Shown piece by piece: positions 23,188 through 34,752 of a stretch of DNA of 64,000 bases. Where the stretch lies: positions 12,402,501-12,466,500 of the forward strand of contig NC_085128.1 in NCBI RefSeq assembly GCF_030269925.1, in the 5' to 3' direction. Position 1 is the stretch's first letter. The number at the start of each line of letters is the position of its first letter. This DNA is from Bombyx mori. Lineage: Eukaryota > Arthropoda > Insecta > Lepidoptera > Bombycidae. The translations under genes and the position numbers were made by a program. The notes under the pieces were generated by a model. It was not told the DNA's origin. It did no database searches and saw only the letters and a list, made by a program, of their open reading frames with translations.

Positions 23188-23637
23188 TTTTTATATTGCT
23201 TAACTGGGTAGACGAGCTCACAGCCCATCCGGTGTTAAGTGGTTACCAGCGCCCATATATATCTACAACGTAAATGCGCCTCCCATCTTGAGATATAAGC
23301 TCTAAAGTCTGAGTATAGTTACAACGACTGCCCCACTCTTCAAACCGAAACGCATTACTGCTTCATGGCAGAAATAGGCAGGGCGCTGATACCTACCCGT
23401 GTGGACTCACAAGACGTCCTACCACCAGTAATTACGCAAATTATAATTTTGCGGGTTTCATTTTTACTACACGATGTTGTTCCTTCATCGTGGAAGTCAA
23501 TCGTGACCATTTGTTGCGTACGTAATTCATTACAAAAATTGGTACCCGGCTGGGATTCGAGCACCGGTGCATCGCTCAACACGAATGCACCGGACGTCTT
23601 ATCCCTTAGGCCACGACGACTTCGAGGTACGCTCTAC
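23188..23637 (-). repeat. Full-length Bm1 SINE
   Basis: On the minus strand it starts with a tRNA-like head (A-box-like TGGCCTAAGGG, B-box-like GGTGCTCGAATCCC), continues through the whole Bm1 body and ends in an A-rich tail (plus T-run at 23185-23193). It is the only clearly full-length Bm1 in the window, transcribed by Pol III if active and mobilised by LINE enzymes. It has no coding capacity. Confidence 0.85.
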
Positions 23638-23647
23638 TCTACTAGGT

Positions 23648-23728
23648 TACTCTCAGCATCGGAGGTTGACGATGCAAGGAGATTTAAAAATTAAAGCCAT
23701 TTCCAACATCAACCTTATGTACGTTACG
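23648..23728. repeat. 81-bp direct repeat, right arm
   Basis: Partner of 23103-23183; lies about 10 bp beyond the tRNA-like head of Bm1. Confidence 0.85.
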
Positions 23729-24114
23729 CATAGATTTAATAATCGTGATTAGCGCAATGCGACTTCTCTGTGTAGGTGGGAAAGCCTTAAGTCAGATTGC
23801 AATCGAATATCAAAACACTAGGAGGCGAGCGACCTACGCTTAGTTAACTTCAATCGGCTGGCACCGAGGGGTAGGGTCGAACCGTAATTAATTACTCCTG
23901 TCGTTGACAAGCGAAGGCTGGTAAGCACTTATCCATCGTTTCATAAATAAACTATATTTGCGTTGAGATGGAGAGAGCTAGTTAATTTGAGTGCCGATTT
24001 CGGTTAAGACCGCCCCTGGTAAATAGTTCTGTTCTGATACCGCCAAGTTTTTGATTTAAAAAAATATTATTAAAAAAAGTAGGAATAATATTTACTTTTT
24101 GTTAACTTGTATTT

Positions 24115-24655
24115 GATTTGTTTATCAAGCAGCAATTGACCTGACTAGTGAACCAACATAAGTCTAAACAAGTGTTCATTTATAAAGGGAAAAATAACTT
24201 CGTCCTTATATCTCAAGGTGGACGACGACATAAACATAAAGATGTTCATGGACATATGGTTCTCTCATATTATATAGTGAAATAGTTACTTAATGCTTGT
24301 CAACGAACGTCTTCCGGGATGAAGGAATAACATCGTGTAAAAAATAACGAAACCCGCAAAAATTGTAATTTGATTAATGATTTGTTTATGAAGCATCAAT
24401 TATTATTGACCTGACTACTGAACCAACATAAGTCTAAACAAGTGTTCCTTAATAAAGGGAAAAAAAAACTTCGTCCTCATATCTCAAGGTGGACGACGAC
24501 ATAAACATAAAGATGTTTATGGACATATGGTTCTCTCATATTATAATAATATAGTGAAATAGTTACTTAATTCTTCTTAACTAACGACTTCCGGGATGAA
24601 GAAATAACATCGTGTAAAAAATAATCAAACCCGCAAAAATTGTAATTTGATTAAT
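24115..24655. repeat. Tandem duplication of a Bm1-derived segment
   Basis: Unit 1 (24115-24378) and unit 2 (24379-24655) are directly adjacent, with a period near 270 bp and about 90% identity. Each contains decayed pieces of Bm1 ('tatctcaaggtggacgacga', 'gggatgaag.aataacatcgtg'), so an old SINE region was duplicated as a block. Confidence 0.85.
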
Positions 24656-24780
24656 CACTATATAATTGACACATAGAACTCAAGTCACAAGTTGAGTGAC
24701 GGCATTCAAATTCTGATGTTTATGGACCGCTTTATACAAGGTGGGCCGAGAGTTCGTCCATTAATCTACGTAATAAATAC
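24656..24780 (+). repeat. Degenerate Bm1 3' end
   Basis: Follows the tandem duplication; 'gtttatggaccgc', 'aaggtgggccgagagttcgt' and 'aataaata' align to the end of Bm1 with many changes. Confidence 0.55.
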
Positions 24781-25960
24781 AAACAAAGTATGTATGTGCT
24801 GATAAACACAATTATATCTATCAGAAGAGGCCACATTAATGCATATCCCGGGACAGTGCACTTTCTAAATAAATCTTTCTATCTAAAGGCAGCCGAACAA
24901 ACAGGAGACATACGAACATGGTCCTAAAATAAGAAAAGATCGTATCCATTTATATACAACGAATGTAGATTAAGCCATTCCTGTCCTAAGTTTCCATAAG
25001 TCCGGCTTTTTATTTTTAAATCCCACCTTCTATATCAATTAAAAAAATAAAGATTCTATCTTTGTTCTTCAAACTAGGATATACATAATAATATTATTGA
25101 CAACAATTCATTTTTCAACAAATTATGTTTTGATGTATTCGCCGTTATTATCTGAAACTCATCCAAAGTTGTTTTTGTTATTAATTAAAATAATCATTCG
25201 CGCAGAGGTATAATAAATCGTGAGCGCTCACAAATTTAATTCCTTTGAATTAATCCACTGACAGATTATAAAATTAAAATGACAAAACATTCGGCTTCTC
25301 AGAACAATGTTTTCAATGTGGATACAGCTTTGTTTTGTTTTTCACGAATCGTCAATAAAGTTTGATTACAGCTGAATTTTAATGTGAGCATCTAAGTTTA
25401 TTTCAGAATACCATTTCCTTAATTACCTCTGTATTAAGCTAGTTCTTTTTAATGTGACACATTTTCTTCTTTATTTTAATTGGAATTTTACCTAAAGTCA
25501 AAGGATTCCACAGACATAATACAACAAAAAAAATTAACTATTAATTTTAACCTTAAGTGAAATAAAATACTTAATGTTTAATGCATAACAAATAAATGAT
25601 GCTCTAATATTATTACATAAGTCTGTTAAAGTATTCAACCAACGGTCAAATAATTGCAGTATAAGCCGTATTATTAACGCATACGATATAATATTCTTAT
25701 TTTGCAAAAACTGGCAGACGAGCCCACAGGCACTGACTAAAGCCAGCTATCAAGATCTCCAAGATCATGATTGCATTAGAATAGCAATAACAATAGTAAA
25801 CAGCGCCGTGATACCAACCCGTATAAACTCAAGCTCTCGGTTCTCAAATCAGTGGAAGGCGTAAATCGAGCTTGTATATCAATGTACGAATGTTAAAAAA
25901 AGTAGTGATATTAGCTGAACAAGACGTTTTTATCGTAACAACCAAATAATAATCCTACTT
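24781..25960. other. AT-rich spacer
   Basis: No gene recognised. A faint decayed LINE/SINE patch lies near 25710-25830. Confidence 0.4.
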
Positions 25961-26120
25961 GTTTTTTTTTATGAATGATGGATTACTGGTGGCCCAGAGG
26001 CCTTTTCAAACTTCACCAGGACAGGTGGGAGAGCACGAGCTCAGCCAGGAATTGTGGGATTTGCTTAATAGCTGCCCGAGCGCCTCCAAAGGAGACCTAA
26101 CAACTCAAGAGCAACTTGTA
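25961..26120 (-). repeat. LINE 3' end with poly(A), minus strand
   Basis: Behind a T-run (25962-25970) lies a GC-richer segment ('ggtggcccagaggccttttc', 'gagcgcctccaaaggagacc') of the type found at lepidopteran LINE 3' ends. A possible short duplication acttgt lies at 25957 and 26114. Family not assigned. Confidence 0.45.
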
Positions 26121-27068
26121 CAATTAATTGTGCCTATACTTTTTAATATGCATTGCGCATATAAATGCATTGAATGTATATACATATATGTATATGTGAA
26201 ATGGTCATTTTGTATCTGTGTATGTTTTAAACAGTGCAATTTGTATTTCAATTTGTGGTACATTTTTTTAACTAAAAGTAATCTTACTTCACTCTACAAA
26301 ATGAATGCTGAAAAAAAAACACAAATACAACAAAAAAAAGAACATTAATCTCTTACATATATACATAAATTATATTAGACATTGACAATTTGAGAATAAG
26401 ATTTGCATGGCTCGTTGATAAATTATTACTAATCGATAATCATTCGTTTTCGAAATAAATTTTAAGTAATTCCAATGCCAAATTATAAAAAAAATTAGAA
26501 CGAACGACCTTCGATAAGTGAAGACGAGGATATTACTTACATAAAATTCCTTAATATCCATAAGCTTTTTGCATAAATTAATAAGTTTAAATGGTACGCG
26601 TATTTTACCAGTCAAATATCAAGGTTCAGTGAGGTAATACATATAATTATTTCGAATATACAATACCGGTTAAAGTTTAAAGAAGTCAATAGATAATTGG
26701 GGGGCTCTACCTGGTAAGCACGCGCGGGCGACCCCGGCGCAAAACATGAGATTCGAAAACCAGTTTGAAAACATGTGAACTTTTTTATTTGCTTTTTTAT
26801 CGATCGTCTGCTGCAAATTGGTACCTGCGATCAGGCAGTTACTTTTTTTTCTTTTTTTTTATTGAATAGTTTATTGCAGATATCACGCCAACCTGATGTT
26901 AAGGAGTTACTCCTTAGACTTCACCTAGACGGCGGTTTGGCGTCCTCTGGGTTATGCCGCGAGTCTGGTTGTGGAGGACCAGGGGGACCTAGCTACTGTG
27001 ACTAAGTTCTGATCCCAAGCGAAGATTGAACGTCGAGATTAAACGAGTGTAAGGAGAGTCGTTTGCTC
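26121..27068. other. AT-rich spacer with decayed LINE tails
   Basis: A decayed LINE-tail-like patch lies near 26848-26960 behind a T-run. A GC-rich scrap sits at 26700-26745. No gene. Confidence 0.4.
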
Positions 27069-27185
27069 CATAGATTTTTTTTTATTGCTGCTGTGGGCAG
27101 ACGAGCATACGACCCACCTGATGATGAGTGGTTACTGTCGCCTATGGACTTCAGCAATGCCAGGGGCAGAGCCAATCTGCTGCCT
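27069..27185 (-). repeat. Jockey/CR1-type LINE 3' end, minus strand
   Basis: A T-run is followed by 'gcagacgagcatacgaccca' and 'atggacttcagcaatgccag', the same tail as at 38260 and 39174. It grades into a decayed Bm1 body on the same strand up to about 27310. Confidence 0.65.
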
Positions 27186-27389
27186 ACCGTGAACTTAGCA
27201 GCGTGAACCCACCTTGAGAATGAAGTCTCAATATACTGTATTTAACAGCCGTTTCAGCCATCAAACATCAACGCGAGGCAGAAATAGGCAGGATGGTGGT
27301 TCCTACTGGAATACTTCTAATGGAAAATCAACCGGAAGGCCAATGACTTCATTGAGCTTCCGACCCAGCAGATCGGCTATGGTTCAGTG

Positions 27390-27565
27390 AGGTATTCGGG
27401 AATAGCAGCAGCCCTACCTGGGGTGGACTGACGCGATTCCGTACCCTAAGGGTCGACGTAGACTCGTCGACTATCGCCTGAACGACTCGGCCAGTCGGGT
27501 GTCTTGGTCTACACATCTCGTTGTAGTGTTGACCGTAGTTACACTACTGTTTAGTGACCCTAACC
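27390..27565 (+). repeat. R1-clade LINE 3' UTR fragment, diverged
   Basis: Order and words match the 3' UTR of the LINE at 53 kb: a 'ggtattcggga' patch, a 'gattccgtacc' patch, a hairpin-forming gtcgac pair, a 'cggccagtcggg' patch, and a near-exact 'ttgtagtgttgaccg' at 27529. It is old and lacks a clear poly(A). Confidence 0.5.
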
Positions 27566-28477
27566 GTAATGATGTCTATAGGCTATATAATATATTATAT
27601 GAGTCGTGAGCTCATTTTCTCATCTACTCAATAAAAATAAAGTTATTCAAGATATTAAATATTCAGGATCCAAGTGCTATTTTTGTCTCGTACGGGTTTC
27701 CTGCACCCACAACATATCAATAAAGCATATCTTTTAGGTCGTTGAATGTGGGACGTTTTGAATTAAGTTAAATCTACTGAAAGGTCACCAAAGGTCACAC
27801 GTGCCTAATAGGAAATACTGAAAATATTTTTTTCGTGAATAAGTGAAGTAAGAAGTAATTTTTGACTCAATGTAAAATATTATGTATGTAATACTGCCAA
27901 AAACAATAAGTAAGTTTTTTTAATATCAAAATGAAATGCATAGAAGTGCAATGTCCTCCGCTTGGCGTTGATCAATTAATGACAATTTAATAGTAGTCAT
28001 ATATTATACTTAAAACGTATCCTATCATAATATCGAAATTCAGATTGCGTTGTCGTAAATTTGAAAAATATGCAACATTTGGCCAATATTGGCTTCCAAT
28101 AACCGAACATATACCAAAGTAGTTAAAACGCAAACGTCCACTTGAATCGATGATATCAGAAAATAAATCTGTACGCTGGTTTCTCTAGAGGCATCGGACG
28201 GGACTCGCCCGGATCCGGTTATTTAGCTCAATCGAATCAACTATTTTTATTACACTTGATGTTGGCATAAAAACTATTTTGGATCATTACAAATATTCGG
28301 ATGATGGCTCACCGACGTTGGCCGTCGACGGTGTTTAACAGAATTATTTGTTTTGCAAAATTGTACCAGTAAAACGCTTTAGGCGGTCTAATGACCCGAT
28401 TAGCGATGAAAAGTTTAAGCCGGTGATTCGATTATCAACCTAAATTATGACCAATGTGTATTTTTGCAACTACATTT
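27566..28477. other. AT-rich spacer
   Basis: No gene recognised. A short GC-rich scrap lies near 28190-28220. Confidence 0.4.
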
Positions 28478-28731
28478 CGATGCCTCCAATGAACACTACT
28501 CTAACTCAAAATTGTGAAATTTTCGTTTTTCACGCAAATCGCTTCACTATGTTAAAAGTATTACAATTAATCATTATTAATGGGGTTGGAAGCAAGAGTA
28601 AATCAGCTAGCTACACAAAAAAAACATAAATATATCTGCAATAATAAAGATTTTATCAACTTTTTTCGTTTAAACGCTCCTCCTGTAAATCTACGAATTT
28701 GGAGTTAGCGTAGTGTTCATTGGAGGCATCG
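28478..28731. mobile_element. MITE-like element with 36-bp inverted repeats
   Basis: Arms 28478-28513 and 28696-28731 are inverted copies with 34 of 36 positions paired and start/end cgatgcctcc / ggaggcatcg. The spacer is 182 bp. The flanking tetranucleotide attt occurs on both sides (28474-28477 and 28732-28735) and may be the target duplication. No ORF of note. Confidence 0.65.
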
Positions 28732-29031
28732 ATTTATTCTATCGGGTTCTTCGCTTAGATCTTAAACATATTTCACTCTAAAATTATTTGTTCCGTCGAA
28801 TTCAGACGACTATATCGTCACTCGCGGACATCAGTAACGTGAGGAACACAGCGAAGCCGCTGCCTAGCGTTTATATATGACATTTGTAGATTTTAGAGTT
28901 TTTATTATACATTAGTTAATAACTTGTTGAACTACTTACTACAATAATAATTTAAAAAAAAACATTCAAAGAACATTAAACCTATATTTACCAACGATTT
29001 CCACGATGAAGGAAAAACATCGTTTTACATA

Positions 29032-29461
29032 TCTATATATTAAATACGTGAAGCAAAAACTTTGTATCCCTTTTTACGAAAATTGCGCGGACGGAGGAGT
29101 ATGAAATTTTCCACACTTATAGAGAATATAGAGAAGAAGTTCACAGTGCTAATATTTTTTTAAAATAATGCATAAAAGATACATTAAATCAATAAAGAAA
29201 ACATTACACACACTACATATTATGTATTTAACGCACACACGCACACACGCATGCATACTATTTATTGTCAAACTTTTGTTCTTGACGTTTGTTGTCAAAT
29301 TGAGAATAGATTAAATATTGTTTGTCTTTGTTAATATTTTTCATAGTGTAGTCTTGGCGAAATTTGTGATTATAAAAGTATAAAATACAATCATAATAGT
29401 GTACAAACTTACAATTCCAATTAATTATAGTCGAATTTCGACTACTGCGGGGCCTCTAGTT
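29032..29461 (+). mobile_element. Non-autonomous Helitron-like element, family 2 copy 2
   Basis: It begins TCTATATATTAAATACG after an A and ends CTAG followed by T, with the AGTCGAA/TTCGACT hairpin just upstream of the end. It sits in a Bm1 scrap (28990-29030). Both ends are better preserved than in the copy at 20959-21389. Confidence 0.75.
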
Positions 29462-29462
29462 T

Positions 29463-29697
29463 TTTTAATGCTTAGTTGGGTGGACGAGCTCACGGCTCAC
29501 AGTGGTTACGGGAGTCCACAAACGTATCTACAACGTAATTGCCACCATCTACCTTGAGATATGAGTTTTAAGGTTTCAGTTTTTACAGTACAACAGTTGC
29601 TCTACCCTTCAAACTGAAATGTATTACTGCTTCACGACAAAAATAGACAGGTTGGTGATACCTACCCGTGCGAACTCACAAGACGTCGTACCTCCAT
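29463..29697 (-). repeat. Bm1 SINE, headless, minus strand
   Basis: The Bm1 body reads in reverse from a T-run (29462-29467) to 'cacaagacgtcgtacctcc', directly abutting the Helitron-like 3' end. It forms an inverted pair with 29874-30112. Confidence 0.8.
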
Positions 29698-29873
29698 CGA
29701 ATATCGAACCCAGTATATTTTTAAGTTTGTCGGTTACATAAGAAGTGGTTGAGTATATTTTGATGCCCGCACGAGTTGATAACATCGTTCTTTTAAATCC
29801 TGCAGCGAACCAGACATTTCTTCCGGTAATTGAGAAGAATTGAGAATTCCAGAATTGAGAGTCCGTATGTAGA

Positions 29874-30112
29874 TACTGGTGGTAGGACCTCTTGTGAGTC
29901 CGCGCGGGTAGGTACCACCGCCCTGCCTATTTCTGCCGTGAAGCAGTAATGCGTTTCGGCTTGAAGGGTATGGGAAGCCGTTGTAACCATACTGAGATTT
30001 TATATCTCAAGGTGAGTGATGCATTTACGTTGTAGATGTCTATGGGCTCAAGTAACCACTTAACACCAAGTGGGCTGTGAGCTCGTCCACCCATCTAAGC
30101 AAAAAAAAAAAG
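29874..30112 (+). repeat. Bm1 SINE, headless, plus strand
   Basis: Starts 'actggtggtaggacctcttg' and ends 'aagcaaaaaaaaaaa'. It lies 176 bp from the inverted copy at 29463-29697. Confidence 0.85.
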
Positions 30113-31081
30113 GTGGTGAAAACGATGTCATGTCGATAAGGTCCGGTAACTAGCACCTAGTGATCTGTAAACACAAACTACAGCTAAAATTACCAACAAA
30201 AACATTATATTTAATATCAATTTTTACTTGATAGTTTAAAAAACTGCAACAGACGAGAATATAAACGAAGTGGGTCAGTGGCTTTCAAACTTTTTATAAC
30301 AACAATTTTTATTAGAACGCTCACTAAAACCAAAACTCAGTCAATAATATTCAACCATAACATTTCATGACTCACGATTTGGCTGTTTACTAAAACCGAA
30401 AGCTAATTGAAATATGCACATTTGAAAAAACCATAAACATTGGATAAGGCTATTTTTGCAATTCAATCTCAATCATCATATTATGTGTGATTTCACAATA
30501 AAAATTTCTAATTTGAGCTTTAAAACATTTTGTGTTCACGTTCTATCTTTGAATTGTCTACTTTTAGTTATGGCTGCCACTTACAAAAATCTAAGGAAAG
30601 TAGGTATTTTATATTATTTTTTTTTGTGCAAGAGCGTACTTATGTATCCATCGCGTACTCTGTGTAAGTACAAGTAAAAAGATTTATATGAGAGCTTATT
30701 TTTAGTCCGTACGATCATTATTTCCGCTTACTATTTCCTCCATATAACGTTTGCCCATTCCCTCCATTACCTTCTAAAGCGTAGAATAGCCATAATATTA
30801 AAGTACTATTGAGGGTTCCACCTATTGTCTCAACGAGAGCGACTTTGTTTACTTTATAACGCTTTTGTATTCATCTAGCGCCAGGTATTCTACTTCTTGC
30901 CATGCCACAGTAGCTCAGTGCCACCCGAGAAGTCTCTTGATCTCCTTTGCTTAAAATCTTGGGCTTCGGGGTCAGGCTAAAACAATCGAGCATCTACCCA
31001 CCCACTATGTCGGTCCCCGGGTTTTCCATTCAATTTCATGCTCCATCACTAAGAGCTACGTATAAATGATTTCTTTAAGCT
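30113..31081. other. AT-rich spacer
   Basis: No gene or repeat recognised. Confidence 0.4.
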
Positions 31082-31329
31082 TTTGTTTTATTGCTTAAAT
31101 GGGTGGACTAGCTCACAGCCCACTTGGTGTTAAGTGGTTACTGGAGCCCATAGACACCTACAACGTAAATGCACCACCCACCTTCAGATATAAGTTCTAA
31201 GGTCCCAAATATAGTTACAACGGCTGCCCCACCCTTCAAACCGAAACGCATTACTGCTTCACGGCAGAAATAGGCAGGGTGGTGGTATGTACGACCCACG
31301 CGGACTCACAAGAGGTCCTACCACCAGTA
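31082..31329 (-). repeat. Bm1 SINE, headless, minus strand
   Basis: Runs from 'ttttattgcttaaatgggtg' to 'aggtcctaccaccagtaa'. Well preserved. Confidence 0.85.
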
Positions 31330-32080
31330 AAAATCCTCTAGGATTCGTTTAAAATTTAAATGTACCTAATAGATTTTATAAAAAATAAAGTTGAAGTAAA
31401 TTGGTTTTATAAGTTGGCTTTCTACAGCAAACATTCACACGTACAAGTTTAAGACAAGTTCGTTCATAAATAACTCCACCCGACTCCCGCAAAATGACAT
31501 TCGACCCCACATAAGTTCGATGTGAATTCAACAACTTCAAACATTAGTTATGAACTTAATTGGAATCTTATGTGCAGATGGGGTGTTTTTACGGATTCTT
31601 TAAAAATCGATTAGAAATGACAATCTTTCAGTGGAATAAGAATAAAATTTATCTATTCTACTAATCACAGTAGAGTATCTTTTGTCGCATCAATCTAGAG
31701 TGTTATTAAAATTTATATTCGTTTGCAAATTTTACTTTAAAATAAAATATAAAATGGCCAAGGTCTGAGTGTATAATAATCGAATTGAATTGATTTACAG
31801 AATTGAAGGTAAATAAAATATATTAAACATATCTATGGTGGACACGCGTGGGTAGTTTGTCATATCATCTAATGTGTTTATGTCGAAAATAGCCATGCGC
31901 ACTATTTGCAGATTGGTAGGGCCCATTAATTGTTGAGGTTTCTGTCTCATATCTAAAGGCTTAAGTGGCTTCCGAAAACAACTTAGTACCAGTTGGAGTT
32001 TTGTCCATATATTTAGTCCAACACGCAAACGATCACATTTAAACGCAACATATTAAAATAATACCCGACGTGTTTTTTTT
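31330..32080. other. AT-rich spacer with an unassigned 77-codon minus-strand frame
   Basis: The frame at 31795-32028 has mixed composition (RMAIFDINTLDDMTNYP) and could be exonic, but no convincing splice sites or family motif are seen. Left unassigned. Confidence 0.3.
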
Positions 32081-32441
32081 AAGCTATTGCATAGCTTTTA
32101 TCACGGGCTTTGAGCGTGGCGACCGAATCAAGAAATTCCGTAACGAAAATAAAACCTAACACCCCCACTCCGCCTATCATGTAGCTCGCGTTCAACACAT
32201 TCACACATTGCGCTTGTGTAGTGTTTGTGAATAAGCGCGCGACGTGACATTCCACTGCATGCGCATCATGAAAAGTCTGCCGATCTCTCTCTCGCGCGGT
32301 CTAGCTTATGAGTGTGAAGGAGATAGTTAAGGTTTTGCTTTTGTTAATTTTAATATTAAATTGTTATGGTCTAATTATAATTGCATAAGTTGATAAAAAA
32401 CGCTATGCAATAGCTTTACCGCGGCAGTCCCCGAGTGCCAC
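32081..32441 (-). repeat. ~360-bp dispersed repeat, copy 2 (most complete)
   Basis: It starts 'aagctattgcatagctttta' and ends 'cccgagtgccac', with an inverted 'gctatgcaatagc' box 30-40 bp before the end. The flanks share 'acgtgtttttttt' (32068-32080 and 32442 onward), a possible 13-bp target duplication, although the acg may belong to the element. Partners are 3436-3809 and 56528-56915. Confidence 0.75.
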
Positions 32442-32696
32442 ACGTGTTTTTTTTTCTATTCCGCATAAACTACGTTGAGTACAATTCAACCAATCGTAAT
32501 AGTTTGACTAAGTTAAGTAAGGATTTCTGAGTGCTGCGCCTGCCTGAGATCCACCAGTCGAACCGGTTATCGCAATGGAATGCAACCGATGTTTTGACTT
32601 AGTAAAGGTCGAATTCTGTTGTGCAATAAGACTATTTAAAAAACAAATAGCACTGTAGCTTTGTTTTTTTTAATCTATTCTGATTTTTAAATAACA

Positions 32697-32917
32697 CTAG
32701 CTGACCCGCCAAACGTGGTTTTGCCTTATAAATTATTTCTAGGAAAGATAAATTAACCTAGATATCGACTGCAGCGCTATCTGCCGGGCTGATTTGTGAA
32801 TCTAAACCATTCAGGGTGCCACCCAAACGCATACAAAAAAATTCATTCAAACCGGTCTAGCCGTTTAGCAGGAGTTCAGTGACAAACACACGCACAGAGG
32901 AAATATAAATATAAAGA
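32697..32917 (-). mobile_element. Non-autonomous Helitron-like element, minus strand
   Basis: On the minus strand it starts TCTTTATATTTATATTTCC and ends 'ggcgggtcagctag' followed by T, the same terminal words as family 1, but the interior differs ('ctagaccggtttgaatgaat'). Confidence 0.6.
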
Positions 32918-33009
32918 TTTTCATATTGTTCAACTGTGGGTCAAAAAATGCGCATTAGCATTCACGTTCTCTGCGAGTTCTCCTCCTCCTTCTCGCGTCG
33001 TTTTCCTCA

Positions 33010-33175
33010 TTACTGAGGGTCGAGACTCCCCCGCTGCATCAGCTTCTCCCGTACGACTTCCCTCCATCTGCCGCGATCCTTTGCTTCATGAAGGGCATTG
33101 TGGAAATTGATGCTCAGAGAAAATCGTATTTGGTCCGACCATCTCGTGGGACTGCGAGTTCTCCAGTACCCGTTT
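33010..33175 (-). pseudogene. LINE ORF C-terminus fragment
   Basis: The minus strand encodes about 50 residues ending at TAA (33010-33012), with WSDQIRFSLSINFHNALHEA, KDRGRWREVVREK and RGSLDPQ. This is the conserved tail of a LINE ORF ('W.D.I......A..A.DR..WR..V'). Upstream parts are absent. Confidence 0.6.
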
Positions 33176-33179
33176 AAAG

Positions 33180-34549
33180 CAGTGTAGAGAAAATAATCTT
33201 TATATTAACTTAAAATATAACAGTACCCGCTTAAACAGCAAACCAACCATACGATTAATTGCATTTTTTTATCCTTTTTTAGTACTAGTCGGGATATTAT
33301 TGTTTTAAAACTAGTGTGCAGTTTTCAAATGAATCGGAAAACCCGCACTACGTAAACACGGCCTTAAAAAATTCCGTTACCTCAAATAAACATATTTACA
33401 TATCAAACTAATAAAAATGTGTTAAAAAGCTATTAATACTATTTTACTATAAAAATTATAATAGTTAAATACATTAATTAGCTCACTACAGTATTTGAGA
33501 TACTATTGTCAGTAATTATAATATATAATATCGATATAATAATAATGATATAAAAACGATGGTAGAGCATAATAAAAATACTACTGATAATGCTACTTAT
33601 TTCTACTATGTACCCTTCATGTGCTCTTCAAATATTTAAAACTATTGCTTACAAAGTATAGTGTGGTTAGCTTCTTAAATACTATTTGACCGTTAAAGCT
33701 CATTAAAGGCGAAAGAAGATTCTAGAAGAAAAAATGAATTAAGCTAACTACAGCTCACTTTCAATTATAAAAAAAGTAATAAAAATATGTTTATTAATTT
33801 TTTCCTTGAAACCCTTTTGATTACTTAATATAAATATTCTTTTATAACACTTCTACTTGAATTAAAAACCCCATTTGCTTTTTTTTTCATAACCTAAATA
33901 GTAGGTATACCAGCATAGACCAACATAAGGCCCAGCGAATGGAGAATTAGAGAATGATTGCCATCGTATTATGGATATTGACAATACTAGAAGGATATCC
34001 AAGCAGCTGCAATCGCTGTCTTATGATCTGGCGATCAAAAAAGCCATTAATAGTCATCTTTAACATGGCTTATCTAATGTCTTACCTCTCAATCTTTCTA
34101 ATTTTTTGCTATTCAATAGCTAATATAAAAAGTTCAAGAAATGATGTCCCGTTTAATTCTATAGTAAGTGGGTTAAAGGTTAAAAAATAAAACCACCTAT
34201 GGCTTATATGCTCGACTGTACCTAATAGAACGGAGAAACGTGCAGGCCAACAACATCTACTCGAGTATACTCAAGGCACGAGCAAATACACGAAGATTGT
34301 CGACGTAAATATTGACTTTGGTTCCGTTTGGAACCTTGTTTAACTCATCAAAGGCATTTAATGTGAAGAACGATTTTCATTTTTATAGACGTACGTATGT
34401 ACATTTTAAGACACGAATTAAAAGTCTTAACTCTTAAGCATCGTCGATGAGGGCATCCCGTGAAGTCAAGATCGCGGGGAAAGATCCACTGAGTACATGA
34501 CGTTGTCCCGACCAGCCTCGTTTTATTTCCGTACAATGGAGGACAAAAC
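33180..34549. other. AT-rich spacer
   Basis: A hydrophobic 78-codon plus-strand frame at 33954-34190 has no recognisable family and no gene context. Nothing else is supported. Confidence 0.4.
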
Positions 34550-34752
34550 TTTTTTTTTTCCTATCTAAGCTGATAGGAAAAATGAAGCTTGAGAAGCTAT
34601 ATCAGCTTCGCCCTAACGTGTAGGTGAGCTCAAGAGGCTCAAACCTGAAGACGTTGCTAACACTAACCCTAGCAAGAGCCGTGCTTCGCAGAATCTACCA
34701 CCGGATCGGAAACGCGACTCACTGAGAAGATCCGGCGAGAAACTCAGTGGGC
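34550..34752 (-). repeat. Retroelement 3' end, 5'-truncated
   Basis: Same family as 233-608: T-run, 'gtaggtgagctc', 'ctaaccctagcaagag', and the shared module at 34694-34752, where it breaks off abruptly. Confidence 0.7.

Noticed and set aside
31795..32028. Host exon
   Set aside because: Composition is plausible but no convincing splice sites and no recognised family; left unassigned.
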